A stretch of DNA of 14,505 bases from an uncultured Erysipelotrichaceae bacterium (GCA_902803685.1 CADCQR010000007.1:1-14505), one strand, 5' to 3'; counted from the first letter of the stretch, positions 8,102 to 14,505 are shown. Made by a program: numbers and translations. The notes: generated from the letters alone by a model not told the origin.

Positions 8102-8860
8102 ATGGGACAAATTGATGTCTTTGAAATATTTTATGATGTTTTGGCAAAGTATCATAGTGCAATAAATAAGTTATCAAAAAAAGATGCTGCTGCTGAAATA
8201 GACTATATGAATAAGCAATTAAAAAAAATATTACATTTATTAGGTCTATATAAAGCTGGGGTTATAAGTAGTTCTTCTATTGCGTTACTAAGTAATATTT
8301 CATTTGCTAATTTTTTGAATGATAAATTTATTATTGAGTCAGTATTTAGTAATTATATTTATACTAATAAGCATAATTTGTTTATAAAAACATCATTAAG
8401 ATATAGAGATGATAATCATACTTTTTTTAGGATTATAAAAAGAGATGGGGCTTATGTAGCTGTAGGTTATTTTAATGGCTTTGTTATTGAAAGACCAATT
8501 AAACTTCATGAATTAGATGAATATGTATCGGTTGTAAAAGCACTAGAGGACAGTGAGTATATAGGATTAAAACATAAGGAATCTGGTAAAGTATTATTAT
8601 ATGATGGTAAGTTAAGTGAATCACGACAATACTTTTCTTTATTTATAGATAGGGATTCTACTATAAAGCCGATTTTATCTTCTAGACCACATTGTTCTGA
8701 AGAATTTGAAAATATATGGATGCAATCAGACTCTAAAATTAATAAGAAGAATATTCCACAAACTATATTTTTGATAGAATCGCAGCTTGATGAACAATAC
8801 AGCGATTCAAATAATGGGATAAAAGTAAATGCTAAATTTTTTGAGAAAAAAAATTATTAG
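8102..8860 (+). CDS. Protein of unknown function (intact member of tandem pair)
   Basis: I do not recognise this 252-residue family. It has no signal peptide, transmembrane segment or obvious catalytic motif and is probably cytoplasmic. Residues 1-65 look helical and charged (NKLSKKDAAAEIDYMNKQLKKILHLLG); the middle is beta-rich (HTFFRIIKRDGAYVAVGYFNGFVIERPIKL, then LDEYVSVVKALEDSEYIGL); the end holds a short helix, IPQTIFLIESQLDEQY, that is well kept in the upstream broken copy. Positions shared by both copies cluster in KQL...LL, FL.DK.IIE.V, Y.SV..AL..SEYIG, QYFSL/KYFTL and IESQLD.EY. The start is the ATG with AAAGGA nine bases upstream. The 72 bases before it are very AT-rich, with an 8-pair all-AT hairpin around 8054-8074. 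The stop TAG lies within the stem of the terminator shared with arginase. Confidence 0.8.
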   Translation: MGQIDVFEIFYDVLAKYHSAINKLSKKDAAAEIDYMNKQLKKILHLLGLYKAGVISSSSIALLSNISFANFLNDKFIIESVFSNYIYTNKHNLFIKTSLRYRDDNHTFFRIIKRDGAYVAVGYFNGFVIERPIKLHELDEYVSVVKALEDSEYIGLKHKESGKVLLYDGKLSESRQYFSLFIDRDSTIKPILSSRPHCSEEFENIWMQSDSKINKKNIPQTIFLIESQLDEQYSDSNNGIKVNAKFFEKKNY

Positions 8861-8905
8861 AGATTTAAAAGTATTTTGTATTAATCTCTAATAATTTTCT
8901 TTTTT
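8846..8905. terminator. Bidirectional terminator between the unknown gene and arginase
   Basis: AAAATTATTAGAGATT (8850-8865) pairs perfectly with AATCTCTAATAATTTT (8883-8898), a 16-pair stem; the loop can form a further small helix (TAAAA/ATTTT). The plus strand continues into CTTTTTT, and the minus strand into an eight-T run (complement of 8846-8853), so the hairpin can end transcription both ways. The stop codons of both flanking genes lie within the arms. Confidence 0.88.
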
Positions 8906-9790
8906 ATAATTACTTTTGTTTGTAACAGCACTGATAATTTGTGCCAATATATTAATTGAAATTTGTTCAGTTTTTCTCTCAATATCACGAAGGGGGTTAA
9001 ACTCTACTAAATCGAAAGACACTATCTCTTTCATATGTTTTATTATTTCTTCATTAATTGTCATTGCATCGTCTTCAGAAATACCATCAAGTTCAGGAAC
9101 GGAAACACCAGGCGCTACTTCTGGATCAATAACATCCAAATCATAGCTTATATGTATTCCACTTGTTTTGTAACCGGCTATTTTAAAGGCATCATCCATT
9201 ACTGCCTTAACGCCACGTTCTTTTATATCTTGTGTTGAAAAGTAAGTAACTCCTGCATAACGTAAATTATCTTTCTCTGCCTCATCTATACTTCTAGCTC
9301 CAACGATAACACATTTTGCTGGTTGAATAATTTTTCCATCATGATAATATCTAAGTTCATTGCATTTGTACCCAGTGATTGCTGCCAAGGGAAGACCATG
9401 AATATTACCTGTTATAGTTGTTTCAAATGTATTATAGTCAGTATGGGCATCAATCCATATTATTCCAATATCTTCATATTTTTTTGCACTGGCAAGTGCA
9501 GAGGGAATAGCAACCGAGTGATCTCCACCTATAAGAATAGGAAAATAGTCATCCTTTGTTTTTTCTAATATAGCTTTGTATATATCAGTATTAAATTTTT
9601 CAATATCATATTCATTTTTTCTTCTATCACTTAGGTTTCTACTTTTAATAATATCTTCCTTTTGCGTAAATAGAATAGATTCTCCTTGATAGAAGCTTTT
9701 TAAGTCATTTAATAATTGGATAGGTCCAAGATGAGCACCATCAATATGTACTCCTAAATCACTTCCTGCGCCAATAATAAATGTTTTCAT
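8888..9790 (-). CDS. Arginase (ureohydrolase family)
   Basis: This 300-residue enzyme belongs to the binuclear manganese ureohydrolases; the best reading is arginase, hydrolysing L-arginine to ornithine and urea. Metal ligands are visible at the family positions: H91 in GGDHS, D114, H116 and D118 in DAHTDYN, and D217 and D219 in SYDLDVIDP. The segment DAHTDYNTFETTITGNIHG, with its asparagine, threonines and GN.HG (H131), matches the arginase amino-acid-binding loop rather than the agmatinase form. E263 in LVEFNP also fits. Length is normal and the gene is complete. The ATG follows AGGAAGGTG (complement of 9796-9804). It is a single gene converging on the unknown gene at 8102, with no arginine-pathway partners in the window, so its metabolic setting cannot be read here. 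Formiminoglutamase or another ureohydrolase remains a lesser possibility. Confidence 0.88.
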   Translation of the reverse strand: MKTFIIGAGSDLGVHIDGAHLGPIQLLNDLKSFYQGESILFTQKEDIIKSRNLSDRRKNEYDIEKFNTDIYKAILEKTKDDYFPILIGGDHSVAIPSALASAKKYEDIGIIWIDAHTDYNTFETTITGNIHGLPLAAITGYKCNELRYYHDGKIIQPAKCVIVGARSIDEAEKDNLRYAGVTYFSTQDIKERGVKAVMDDAFKIAGYKTSGIHISYDLDVIDPEVAPGVSVPELDGISEDDAMTINEEIIKHMKEIVSFDLVEFNPLRDIERKTEQISINILAQIISAVTNKSNYKKENY

Positions 9791-9809
9791 ATTTTCACCT
9801 TCCTATACA

Positions 9810-9838
9810 ATTTTATCCTATTAAATTACCAACAACAA
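9810..9838 (-). promoter_or_regulatory. Possible arginase promoter
   Basis: Read on the minus strand, TTGTTG (complement of 9833-9838), a 17-base spacer and TAAAAT (complement of 9810-9815) precede the gene. Like the addB promoter it implies a leader of only about 13 bases, overlapping the ribosome site, so other promoters further upstream (for example around TATAAT at the complement of 9869-9874) are possible. Confidence 0.35.
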
Positions 9839-9988
9839 GTAAAAGTTAATTTTTTCCTAATTATCAGATTATATCCATGTAAAGTAATTATTTTTATATA
9901 TACATATATCTACTGCAAATTGTTCTATAGACATTTTATTATAAAAACTTTTCTATTTAAAGTAGGAAGAAGTGATAGTAAAAGTTTC

Positions 9989-10017
9989 TTGCTATTGCAG
10001 TTAAATTATGATATAAT
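9989..10017 (+). promoter_or_regulatory. Strong extended -10 promoter of the twin-gene operon
   Basis: TTGCTA (9989-9994), exactly 17 bases, then TATAAT (10012-10017) preceded by TG at 10009-10010, the extended -10 element. Transcription should start near 10024, giving a leader of about 60 bases. That leader can form an 8-pair AT-only hairpin (AATTTTAT 10027-10034 with ATAAAATT 10060-10067) just before the AGAGG ribosome site at 10076-10080. This is the best promoter in the window. Confidence 0.75.
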
Positions 10018-10086
10018 CGGCTTGTTAATTTTATGTGATATTTATTTAATGGAATTAAAATAAAATTCTGAGAGTAGAGGTTCAAG

Positions 10087-11634
10087 ATGAGTGGGATAAC
10101 AAAAATAATAAATTCTGGTGTTCCAGTTTTAACACCAATATGTATATATTGGGATGACTTATTAAGTATATGTAAAGATGAAGCAAAATTAAATGAGGTT
10201 ATAAGAAAAAATAAGGAAGCCTTTGATTCTTTTGTCAATAATACAATAGGTATGTGTGAAATGTCTTTTGCACGAGATATTTTAACATTATGTTCTAATG
10301 AGGAAACATTGGAAAAAGTAATAACATTTTTCTCAAATATTCCATGTATTCTTCAATGCAGCTCTTATGATGAATATGAAGCTAGACTAGAGGAGTTGAG
10401 AAATATTAAATCAAAGGAGTCACTTAAAAAGAAATTTCCATTGATTTATCAGGCATACGATTATTATTTAACACGTAATCTTTTATATGAAGATTATCAA
10501 AGCTTAATGAGAAAGCGTCATATAACCAATAGGCGAGATACTATCGCATTTCAACAGCAATTTACTAAGACGGTGTCAGAAAAGTTAGGTGTACCTGAAT
10601 CATTTGTTTATTCTGCCATTAATAGTAAAAGATATGACAGAAAAATGACATTTTATGAATATATAGATGATTGTGTTAAAAAGATAATCGCTTTTGATGA
10701 AAATGAGGACTCAATTGACAGCTTTTGTGTGAAAAATGGTATAGGATTTGATGATACACTCTTTGATTTAGATAAATTTGAATTATATATAGCACATAGA
10801 TTTATGTGCGAAATGGAAAGGTTTAATGGACAAAATTCCGAGAATTTTGTAAGCTATTTAACTGATTACTTTAAAACAGATAGAACAAGAAAAGATAATG
10901 ATTCACTTAGTATAGAAGTAGAAATAGATGATAGCGATAATCACATCAATAAGAGAAAACAAGTCATTACTCCAAAAAGTTTGTATGAGCGTTATAAACG
11001 ATTCTTAAGAAATAACCCAGACGCCAAGGTTGTAGATTTTAGTCAAGTTAGCTTTGCTGGTATGACGCTTAAAGAAGTTACCGATTTTTATTCAGCTTAT
11101 ATGAAAGATTTAGAATTAAATTGGGAATTACTTCCAGAGGACAGAGATTTACAGGATAAGATTATTGATAGACGTGTTACTAGTGGAATAAAGAGAACAA
11201 CAAGTGATGTTAGTGAAGAAGAAAAAAAAGAAAAAGAAAGCAAATTATTAGATTTGTATATTGAGAAAAAAACATTTTATGGTAGCACGTCATATTTATA
11301 TTCTTTCGTAGGTAAAAATACTTTTGACGGTTATGTTGGCTATGCATATCCAAATGGCAAAGTAATACTAGATAAATATTACGAAGATAAGAGTAGAGGT
11401 AAATATGCCGATTCAGAAGCTATATATATAATGGATATAAAAGACTTTTATGTTTTGAGCCACTATAGTAAAGCAGAACTTATAAAGCATCCAAGGGTAA
11501 TAAGAAAATATCACCGAAGAGATTGGCAGGGAAGACTTGCCGATATTATAAATTCTCAAAGTGGATCTATTAATGCAGAAACGGTAAAAAAATTAGTGTT
11601 GAGTAACCAAAGAGATGGAGAGAATAAAAAATGA
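10087..11634 (+). CDS. Protein of unknown function, first of two paralogues
   Basis: I do not recognise this 515-residue protein. It has no signal peptide, membrane segment or known nucleotide-binding motif and is probably cytoplasmic. Regions: a largely helical N-terminal part starting ITKIINSGVP with NEETLEKVITFFSNIP near residue 75; a middle segment (about 180-205) with LGVPESFVYSAINSKRY and KMTFYEYIDDCVKKI, where the first stretch faintly resembles a helix-turn-helix; a linker TRKDND; and a strongly conserved C-terminal module. The module has VVDFSQVSFAGMTLKEV, a charged helix ending EKKTFYGST, VGKNTFDGYVGYAYPNG (from about 408), LDKYYED, ADSEAIYIMDIKDF and YHRRDWQGR (ending at R483). The ATG lies six bases after AGAGG. 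The stop TGA overlaps the next start as ATGA. Recurrent Y, H, R, D and W residues could be functional, but no catalytic site can be assigned. Confidence 0.85.
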   Translation: MSGITKIINSGVPVLTPICIYWDDLLSICKDEAKLNEVIRKNKEAFDSFVNNTIGMCEMSFARDILTLCSNEETLEKVITFFSNIPCILQCSSYDEYEARLEELRNIKSKESLKKKFPLIYQAYDYYLTRNLLYEDYQSLMRKRHITNRRDTIAFQQQFTKTVSEKLGVPESFVYSAINSKRYDRKMTFYEYIDDCVKKIIAFDENEDSIDSFCVKNGIGFDDTLFDLDKFELYIAHRFMCEMERFNGQNSENFVSYLTDYFKTDRTRKDNDSLSIEVEIDDSDNHINKRKQVITPKSLYERYKRFLRNNPDAKVVDFSQVSFAGMTLKEVTDFYSAYMKDLELNWELLPEDRDLQDKIIDRRVTSGIKRTTSDVSEEEKKEKESKLLDLYIEKKTFYGSTSYLYSFVGKNTFDGYVGYAYPNGKVILDKYYEDKSRGKYADSEAIYIMDIKDFYVLSHYSKAELIKHPRVIRKYHRRDWQGRLADIINSQSGSINAETVKKLVLSNQRDGENKK

Positions 11635-13199
11635 AAAATATATCAGAAATAATTAATTCGGGAATTCCGTTAGAACTAGAGGCCATTCTATTTGTTGAAG
11701 ATTTATTAAATTTTTCCAGCGATAAGACGGCATTAGAAGGAAGATTAAAAAAGACATATCTTGATTGCGAGCAGGCTATAGAAAAACTAATTGGAGTTAA
11801 TGAATTATATTTTATTTGTCCAGTAATGACAATATTACTTGATGAAGAAACATTAGAGAAAAGACTTTGTTATTTTTCTAATCTTCCAAACATTTTAAAT
11901 TGCCACAGTCCTGAAGAACATGAAGATAGAATTAAATTATTAGAAAGCATTAAATCAAAAAAGAAATTAGAAGCTCATTTTCCAGATATATATGATGCGT
12001 ATGAACAATACCTAGCATATTGCACTATTGCTGAAGGATATAGTACATCGGAAAGACCATTTTATTTTAAGGAACCAATGGAAAAATTCCTTTTTCAAGA
12101 AGAATATGTAAAAAATATGTTAGAACGAAATGGAGACAAAGGTGTTACAGAAAAAGCTATTAGGAGAGCAATAAGTAACTCAAGATATCTTAATAAAATG
12201 TCATTTCCTGAATATATTCAAGACTGTGTTAAAAAAATTAGAATGGCTGAAGAATATAGAGACACAAAACTACGAGATGTTTTCATGCAAAATTCTATAG
12301 ATTTAAATTGTGAGTACTTAGACTGTGAGAAGTTTAACTTGTATTTAGCTTATAGATACTTTATTGAAGCACAAGTAGCTAAGACATCTAATGAATGCCA
12401 AAAGAATATTCTTTTTGTATCTGAATATTTTAGAGATGATACAAGTAGAAAAGATAATGATTTATTAGTATTACCTTTGAAAATTGATGAGCTACATTCC
12501 AACAAACTAATAGATTACGAAATAACGCCAAAACAGTTATATGATTGGTATAAGTACTTCTTGAAAAACCATCCAGAGATAAAAGTTGTTGATTTAAACA
12601 ATGTTGATTTCAATGGTATGACTCCGAAAGAAATTGAAGAATTTTTATTTGCTTATTTAGAAGAGCTTAAGACTAATTGGGAAATATTGCCTGATAACAC
12701 TTCAGAGTCGCAAGAATTATTTGAAAAGAAAATTGCAAGAGGAATTAGAAATGCAAGTGACGGCTTGAGTGATAAGGAAAGACAAGCTAAACAAAAAAAA
12801 TTAGTTGACTTATTTATCGAAAAACAAGAATTTTATTCAAGTACACCATACACATATATAATTGTTGGTAGGAATACATTTGATGGCTATGTAGGTTATC
12901 TGTATCCAAATGGATTGGTTGTGTTAGATAAATATTATGAGAATAAAAATCAAAATAAAGTAGCTGATGGTGAGGCTATATATATTATGGATATTAAGGA
13001 CTTTGTTTCCCTTAGCAAATGTCCAAAAGCAGCGTTAATGAAAGATTCACGCGTAGTAAGAAGATATCATAGAGGAGATTGGCAAGGCAGAGTATTAAAT
13101 GCAATAAACTTAGTGGGAAATAATAATAGTGATAGTATGACAGAAGCTGTTCAAAAAATATTAAAAGGCAGTAATAGCTCCAATGCTTCTCATAATTAA
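11631..13199 (+). CDS. Protein of unknown function, second paralogue
   Basis: This 522-residue protein is collinear with its neighbour along the whole length and is clearly a duplicate that has diverged. Shared landmarks: ISEIINSGIP at the start, DEETLEKRLCYFSNLP, RAISNSRY with KMSFPEYIQDCVKKI, SRKDND, ITPKQLYDWYKYFLKNHP, VVDLNNVDFNGMTPKEI, NWEILP, EKQEFYSST (F401), VGRNTFDGYVGYLYPNG, LDKYYEN, ADGEAIYIMDIKDF and YHRGDWQGR (D483-R487). The C-terminal ~200 residues are much better conserved than the N-terminal ~130. It carries a serine/asparagine-rich tail after the last conserved block. GGAGAG (11617-11622) stands eight bases before the ATG, inside the first gene, and the 4-base overlap implies co-translation, suggesting the two products are needed together, perhaps as a heteromer (inference). 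A clean terminator follows 15 bases after the stop. Function unknown. Confidence 0.85.
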   Translation: MKNISEIINSGIPLELEAILFVEDLLNFSSDKTALEGRLKKTYLDCEQAIEKLIGVNELYFICPVMTILLDEETLEKRLCYFSNLPNILNCHSPEEHEDRIKLLESIKSKKKLEAHFPDIYDAYEQYLAYCTIAEGYSTSERPFYFKEPMEKFLFQEEYVKNMLERNGDKGVTEKAIRRAISNSRYLNKMSFPEYIQDCVKKIRMAEEYRDTKLRDVFMQNSIDLNCEYLDCEKFNLYLAYRYFIEAQVAKTSNECQKNILFVSEYFRDDTSRKDNDLLVLPLKIDELHSNKLIDYEITPKQLYDWYKYFLKNHPEIKVVDLNNVDFNGMTPKEIEEFLFAYLEELKTNWEILPDNTSESQELFEKKIARGIRNASDGLSDKERQAKQKKLVDLFIEKQEFYSSTPYTYIIVGRNTFDGYVGYLYPNGLVVLDKYYENKNQNKVADGEAIYIMDIKDFVSLSKCPKAALMKDSRVVRRYHRGDWQGRVLNAINLVGNNNSDSMTEAVQKILKGSNSSNASHN

Positions 13200-13214
13200 T
13201 GCTTTGTTATATAG

Positions 13215-13241
13215 AAAATCCGCTTCTTGGTGGATTTTTTT
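13215..13241 (+). terminator. Rho-independent terminator of the twin-gene operon
   Basis: AAAATCCGC (13215-13223) pairs with GTGGATTTT (13230-13238) around a six-base loop, with one G-T pair; the T run continues to 13241. It lies 15 bases after the stop of the second paralogue. Confidence 0.9.
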
Positions 13242-13322
13242 GTGTCAAAAACAGTAAAGTAAAATTCCGATAATAATGTAAGAAAATTGAATATTCACGA
13301 AGCATCCGAAATACTACATTAG

Positions 13323-13345
13323 CAACATACTGCGATAATATGTTG
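13323..13345. repeat. Inverted repeat CAACATA/TATGTTG
   Basis: A perfect 7-pair hairpin with a nine-base loop (13323-13329 with 13339-13345). A second small one, TTATTA/TAATAA, follows within about 20 bases. There is no T run, so it is not a terminator; it could be an operator or an RNA element. Confidence 0.5.
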
Positions 13346-13518
13346 GTTATTATAAATTAATAATGTTTATATTTACAGTTCGTTGTTAATCAAAACAAAG
13401 AGTGGGTGAAGTGCTTGACTTTTATGTTACTCATGACTTTTTGATAATATATTGACACCCTAATATTAGTGATAACTCAGTAGTAGACTTATGAAAGAGA
13501 TTTTCATATGGTTTATGA

Positions 13519-13542
13519 ATTTGCGTTTAAGCGTAAATTTTT
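13519..13542 (+). terminator. Terminator-like hairpin
   Basis: ATTTGCG (13519-13525) pairs with CGTAAAT (13532-13538), with one G-T pair and a TTTAAG loop, and runs straight into TTTT. The stem is weak and no gene lies directly upstream, so the role is uncertain. Confidence 0.35.
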
Positions 13543-13584
13543 AGACTAAATTCCGCTTTTTAGTAAAATATTTAAAATACAAGT

Positions 13585-13621
13585 CTTATTTCCGAAAAAT
13601 AATGATAAAAGCAGAAATAAG
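13585..13621. repeat. Inverted repeat CTTATTTC/GAAATAAG
   Basis: A perfect 8-pair repeat (13585-13592 with 13614-13621) with a 21-base spacer, flanked on both sides by GTC-type bases so that AGTCTTATTTC and GAAATAAGTCT almost mirror each other. Confidence 0.4.
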
Positions 13622-13667
13622 TCTATAATTTTATACAAAAGAGTCTAAATTATTGCATGCTAAAATT

Positions 13668-13688
13668 ACGGAGGTTATTTCCGTTTTT
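13668..13688 (+). terminator. Terminator-like hairpin ACGGA/TCCGT with T run
   Basis: ACGGA (13668-13672) pairs with TCCGT (13680-13684) over a seven-base loop, followed by TTTTT. The stem is short; the upstream 13550-13667 segment would be the transcript it ends, if any. Confidence 0.35.
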
Positions 13689-13734
13689 AAGACTTATTGC
13701 AGTTTTTTGTTTCCTTGCTTTTTATATTATGATA

Positions 13735-13759
13735 ACAAATAAAGGTTAACTTTATTTGT
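13735..13759. repeat. Perfect 10-pair palindrome next to the IS30 relic
   Basis: ACAAATAAAG (13735-13744) and CTTTATTTGT (13750-13759) pair perfectly around GTTAA. IS30-family elements are known to favour palindromic targets, so this could be target-related, but it lies 21 bases outside the likely element end. Confidence 0.55.
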
Positions 13760-13780
13760 AAATCAATTATAAAATGGTTA

Positions 13781-13830
13781 ATTTGTCAATGGTCAAGATG
13801 AACTCGACTAAAGTCTCGCCATTGACAAAT
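13781..13830. repeat. 12-bp inverted repeat with nested palindrome, abutting transposase stop
   Basis: ATTTGTCAATGG (13781-13792) and CCATTGACAAAT (13819-13830) are perfect inverted repeats. The 26-base loop contains a smaller hairpin, GACT-AA-AGTC (about 13806-13815). The structure ends one base before the transposase stop codon (13832-13834 on the minus strand). It may block read-through or form the end of the element; no T run follows. Confidence 0.6.
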
Positions 13831-13831
13831 A

Positions 13832-14505
13832 TCAAAATAGTTTGTTAAAAATATCTTCATCAAATACATTAATAAATGCATCTTTTGGTGTATTACCATC
13901 TAATGAGCGTAATGGCCTATTAAGAATTATTTTATTGATATTTTTTATATTAGTTTTTGAATAATTATCTATAGATTTTCCTTTTGGAAAAAACAATCTA
14001 ATTTGTTTATTCATGTTTTCAACGCTTGGTTTTTGATTTGATACTTATGAATCACAAAAAAATAATTTACATCTTTCTTCACCAGTTATTTTAGAAAAAC
14101 ATATACCTTCTATATCAGCAAAATTTGAATCTCTATCAGTAAGAATAACTAGGATTAATTCTTTAAATGCTTGAATTCCAAGTTGATTTTCAATATTATC
14201 AAAAAACTCAACAACTTTTGCTGAATCAGGTTTATTTATAATATCTAATAAAGTGAATTGCAGAATAGGTGAATAAATGTTAAAATATTCTTGTTATCTG
14301 TTTTTATAGCTCCAAGAAAATCTAATTGCCAGACATAGATTCCTGGATTTTGATGCATAAAAGCAAGATAATCGAGATAAGTATGACCTGTTCTGTCAAT
14401 TTTATTATTTTCAGAATACTCATACTTTTTATTATGTTTTCTTTTTTTATAGGTAACGGCATAAGGTAAATCAATTCTTTTAGTAGTTAAATAACCTTTA
14501 TTAAT
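13832..14505 (-). pseudogene. IS30-family transposase, C-terminal part, frameshift plus nonsense codon
   Basis: Read on the minus strand from the window edge, the first frame gives KRIDLPYAVTYKKRK, the DRTGHTYLDY segment and WQLDFLGAIKTDN, which contains the first catalytic aspartate of the DDE integrase core. A frameshift near 14266-14272 (after ILTFI) moves to PILQFTLLDIINKPDSAKVVEFF and VILTDRDSNF, which contains the second aspartate. A TAA at 14045-14047 interrupts CDS-stop-VSNQKPSVENMNKQIR, where relatives have tyrosine; the third catalytic residue is the glutamate of SVEN. The frame then ends with RLFFPKGKSIDNY, NRPLRSLDGNTPKDAF and TGA at 13832. The 60-residue frame from the ATG at 14014 is only the tail of this gene. 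The N-terminal DNA-binding half is outside the window. Both lesions make the enzyme non-functional. Confidence 0.9.

Larger units (their letters stand above)
13242..13780. other. Non-coding, hairpin-rich region between twin operon and IS30 relic
   Basis: No reading frame longer than about 20 codons with a ribosome site is seen. The stretch holds at least five inverted repeats (listed separately) and several short degenerate repeats: ATTCCGATAATAATG near 13264 against TTTCCGAAAAATAATG near 13589; TTATTTCCG twice (near 13586 and 13675); and AGACTTAT or its complement ATAAGTCT at about 13486, 13581, 13617 and 13689. It could hold small RNAs, decayed mobile-element ends or a decayed gene. The sequence does not decide. 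Confidence 0.5.
13781..14505 (-). mobile_element. IS30-family insertion sequence, 3' part, decayed
   Basis: The element runs out of the window at 14505, so its 5' end and left repeat cannot be seen. The inner boundary is uncertain: the inverted repeat at 13781-13830 is the nearest candidate for the terminal structure. The transposase is broken (see the pseudogene entry), so this copy is inactive on its own. Confidence 0.6.

Noticed and set aside
8916..9568. Three plus-strand open frames inside arginase
   Set aside because: They are antisense to the metal-binding core of a clear arginase and have no start signals.
8888..9790. Agmatinase (speB)
   Set aside because: The loop after DAHTD reads NTFETTITGNIHG, the arginase-type pattern, not the agmatinase one.
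9957..10238. Minus-strand open frame across the twin-operon promoter
   Set aside because: It runs antisense to the promoter and first gene, has no ribosome site and has a biased hydrophobic composition.
13832..14014. Independent 60-residue minus-strand gene
   Set aside because: It is the C-terminal end of the IS30 transposase after the nonsense codon; the same frame continues upstream past the TAA.
1..14505. CRISPR arrays, tRNA or rRNA genes
   Set aside because: No regularly spaced direct repeats, cloverleaf sequences or rRNA segments were seen on reading either strand.

Overview
This AT-rich window with standard bacterial genetics (clear Shine-Dalgarno sites, TAA/TAG/TGA all used as stops) looks like a low-GC Gram-positive bacterium (Firmicutes/Mycoplasmatota-like, plausibly an uncultured gut member of the Bacilli). 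The lineage guess rests on base composition, an AddBA-type recombination nuclease, and group II intron and IS30 relatives; no marker gene fixes the species.

Layout: (1) 1-1151 is the 3' part of a group II intron. Its reverse transcriptase/maturase frame enters from outside the window and is cut by one in-frame TAG at 575, while RNA domains V and VI can still be folded near the 3' end. (2) 1383-7244 is a tightly packed operon, addB-addA-low-molecular-weight phosphatase, in which each junction overlaps by a few bases. (3) 7297-8860 holds a tandem pair of paralogous genes of unknown function; the first copy is broken (CTG where the start should be, two frameshifts) and the second is intact. (4) 8888-9790, on the minus strand, is an arginase that converges on the unknown gene; the two share one bidirectional terminator containing both stop codons. 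(5) 10087-13199 is a self-contained two-gene operon of unknown function: two paralogous proteins of 515 and 522 residues, a 4-base ATGA overlap, a strong extended -10 promoter and a classic terminator. (6) 13242-13780 is non-coding but rich in hairpins and short degenerate repeats. (7) 13781-14505 is the 3' end of a decayed IS30-family element (minus strand) with one frameshift and one nonsense codon.

How the parts relate: AddB and AddA would form the heterodimeric helicase-nuclease that processes double-strand breaks. The phosphatase is coupled to them by position rather than by known pathway. Arginase is a stand-alone metabolic gene. The two unknown families are the least explained content. 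The 515/522-residue twin operon is the best candidate for an undescribed two-component system, but nothing in the sequence proves a function. Four coding units show lesions only in mobile or duplicated DNA, which fits ongoing decay of an accessory region; some of the single-base indels could instead be assembly errors.
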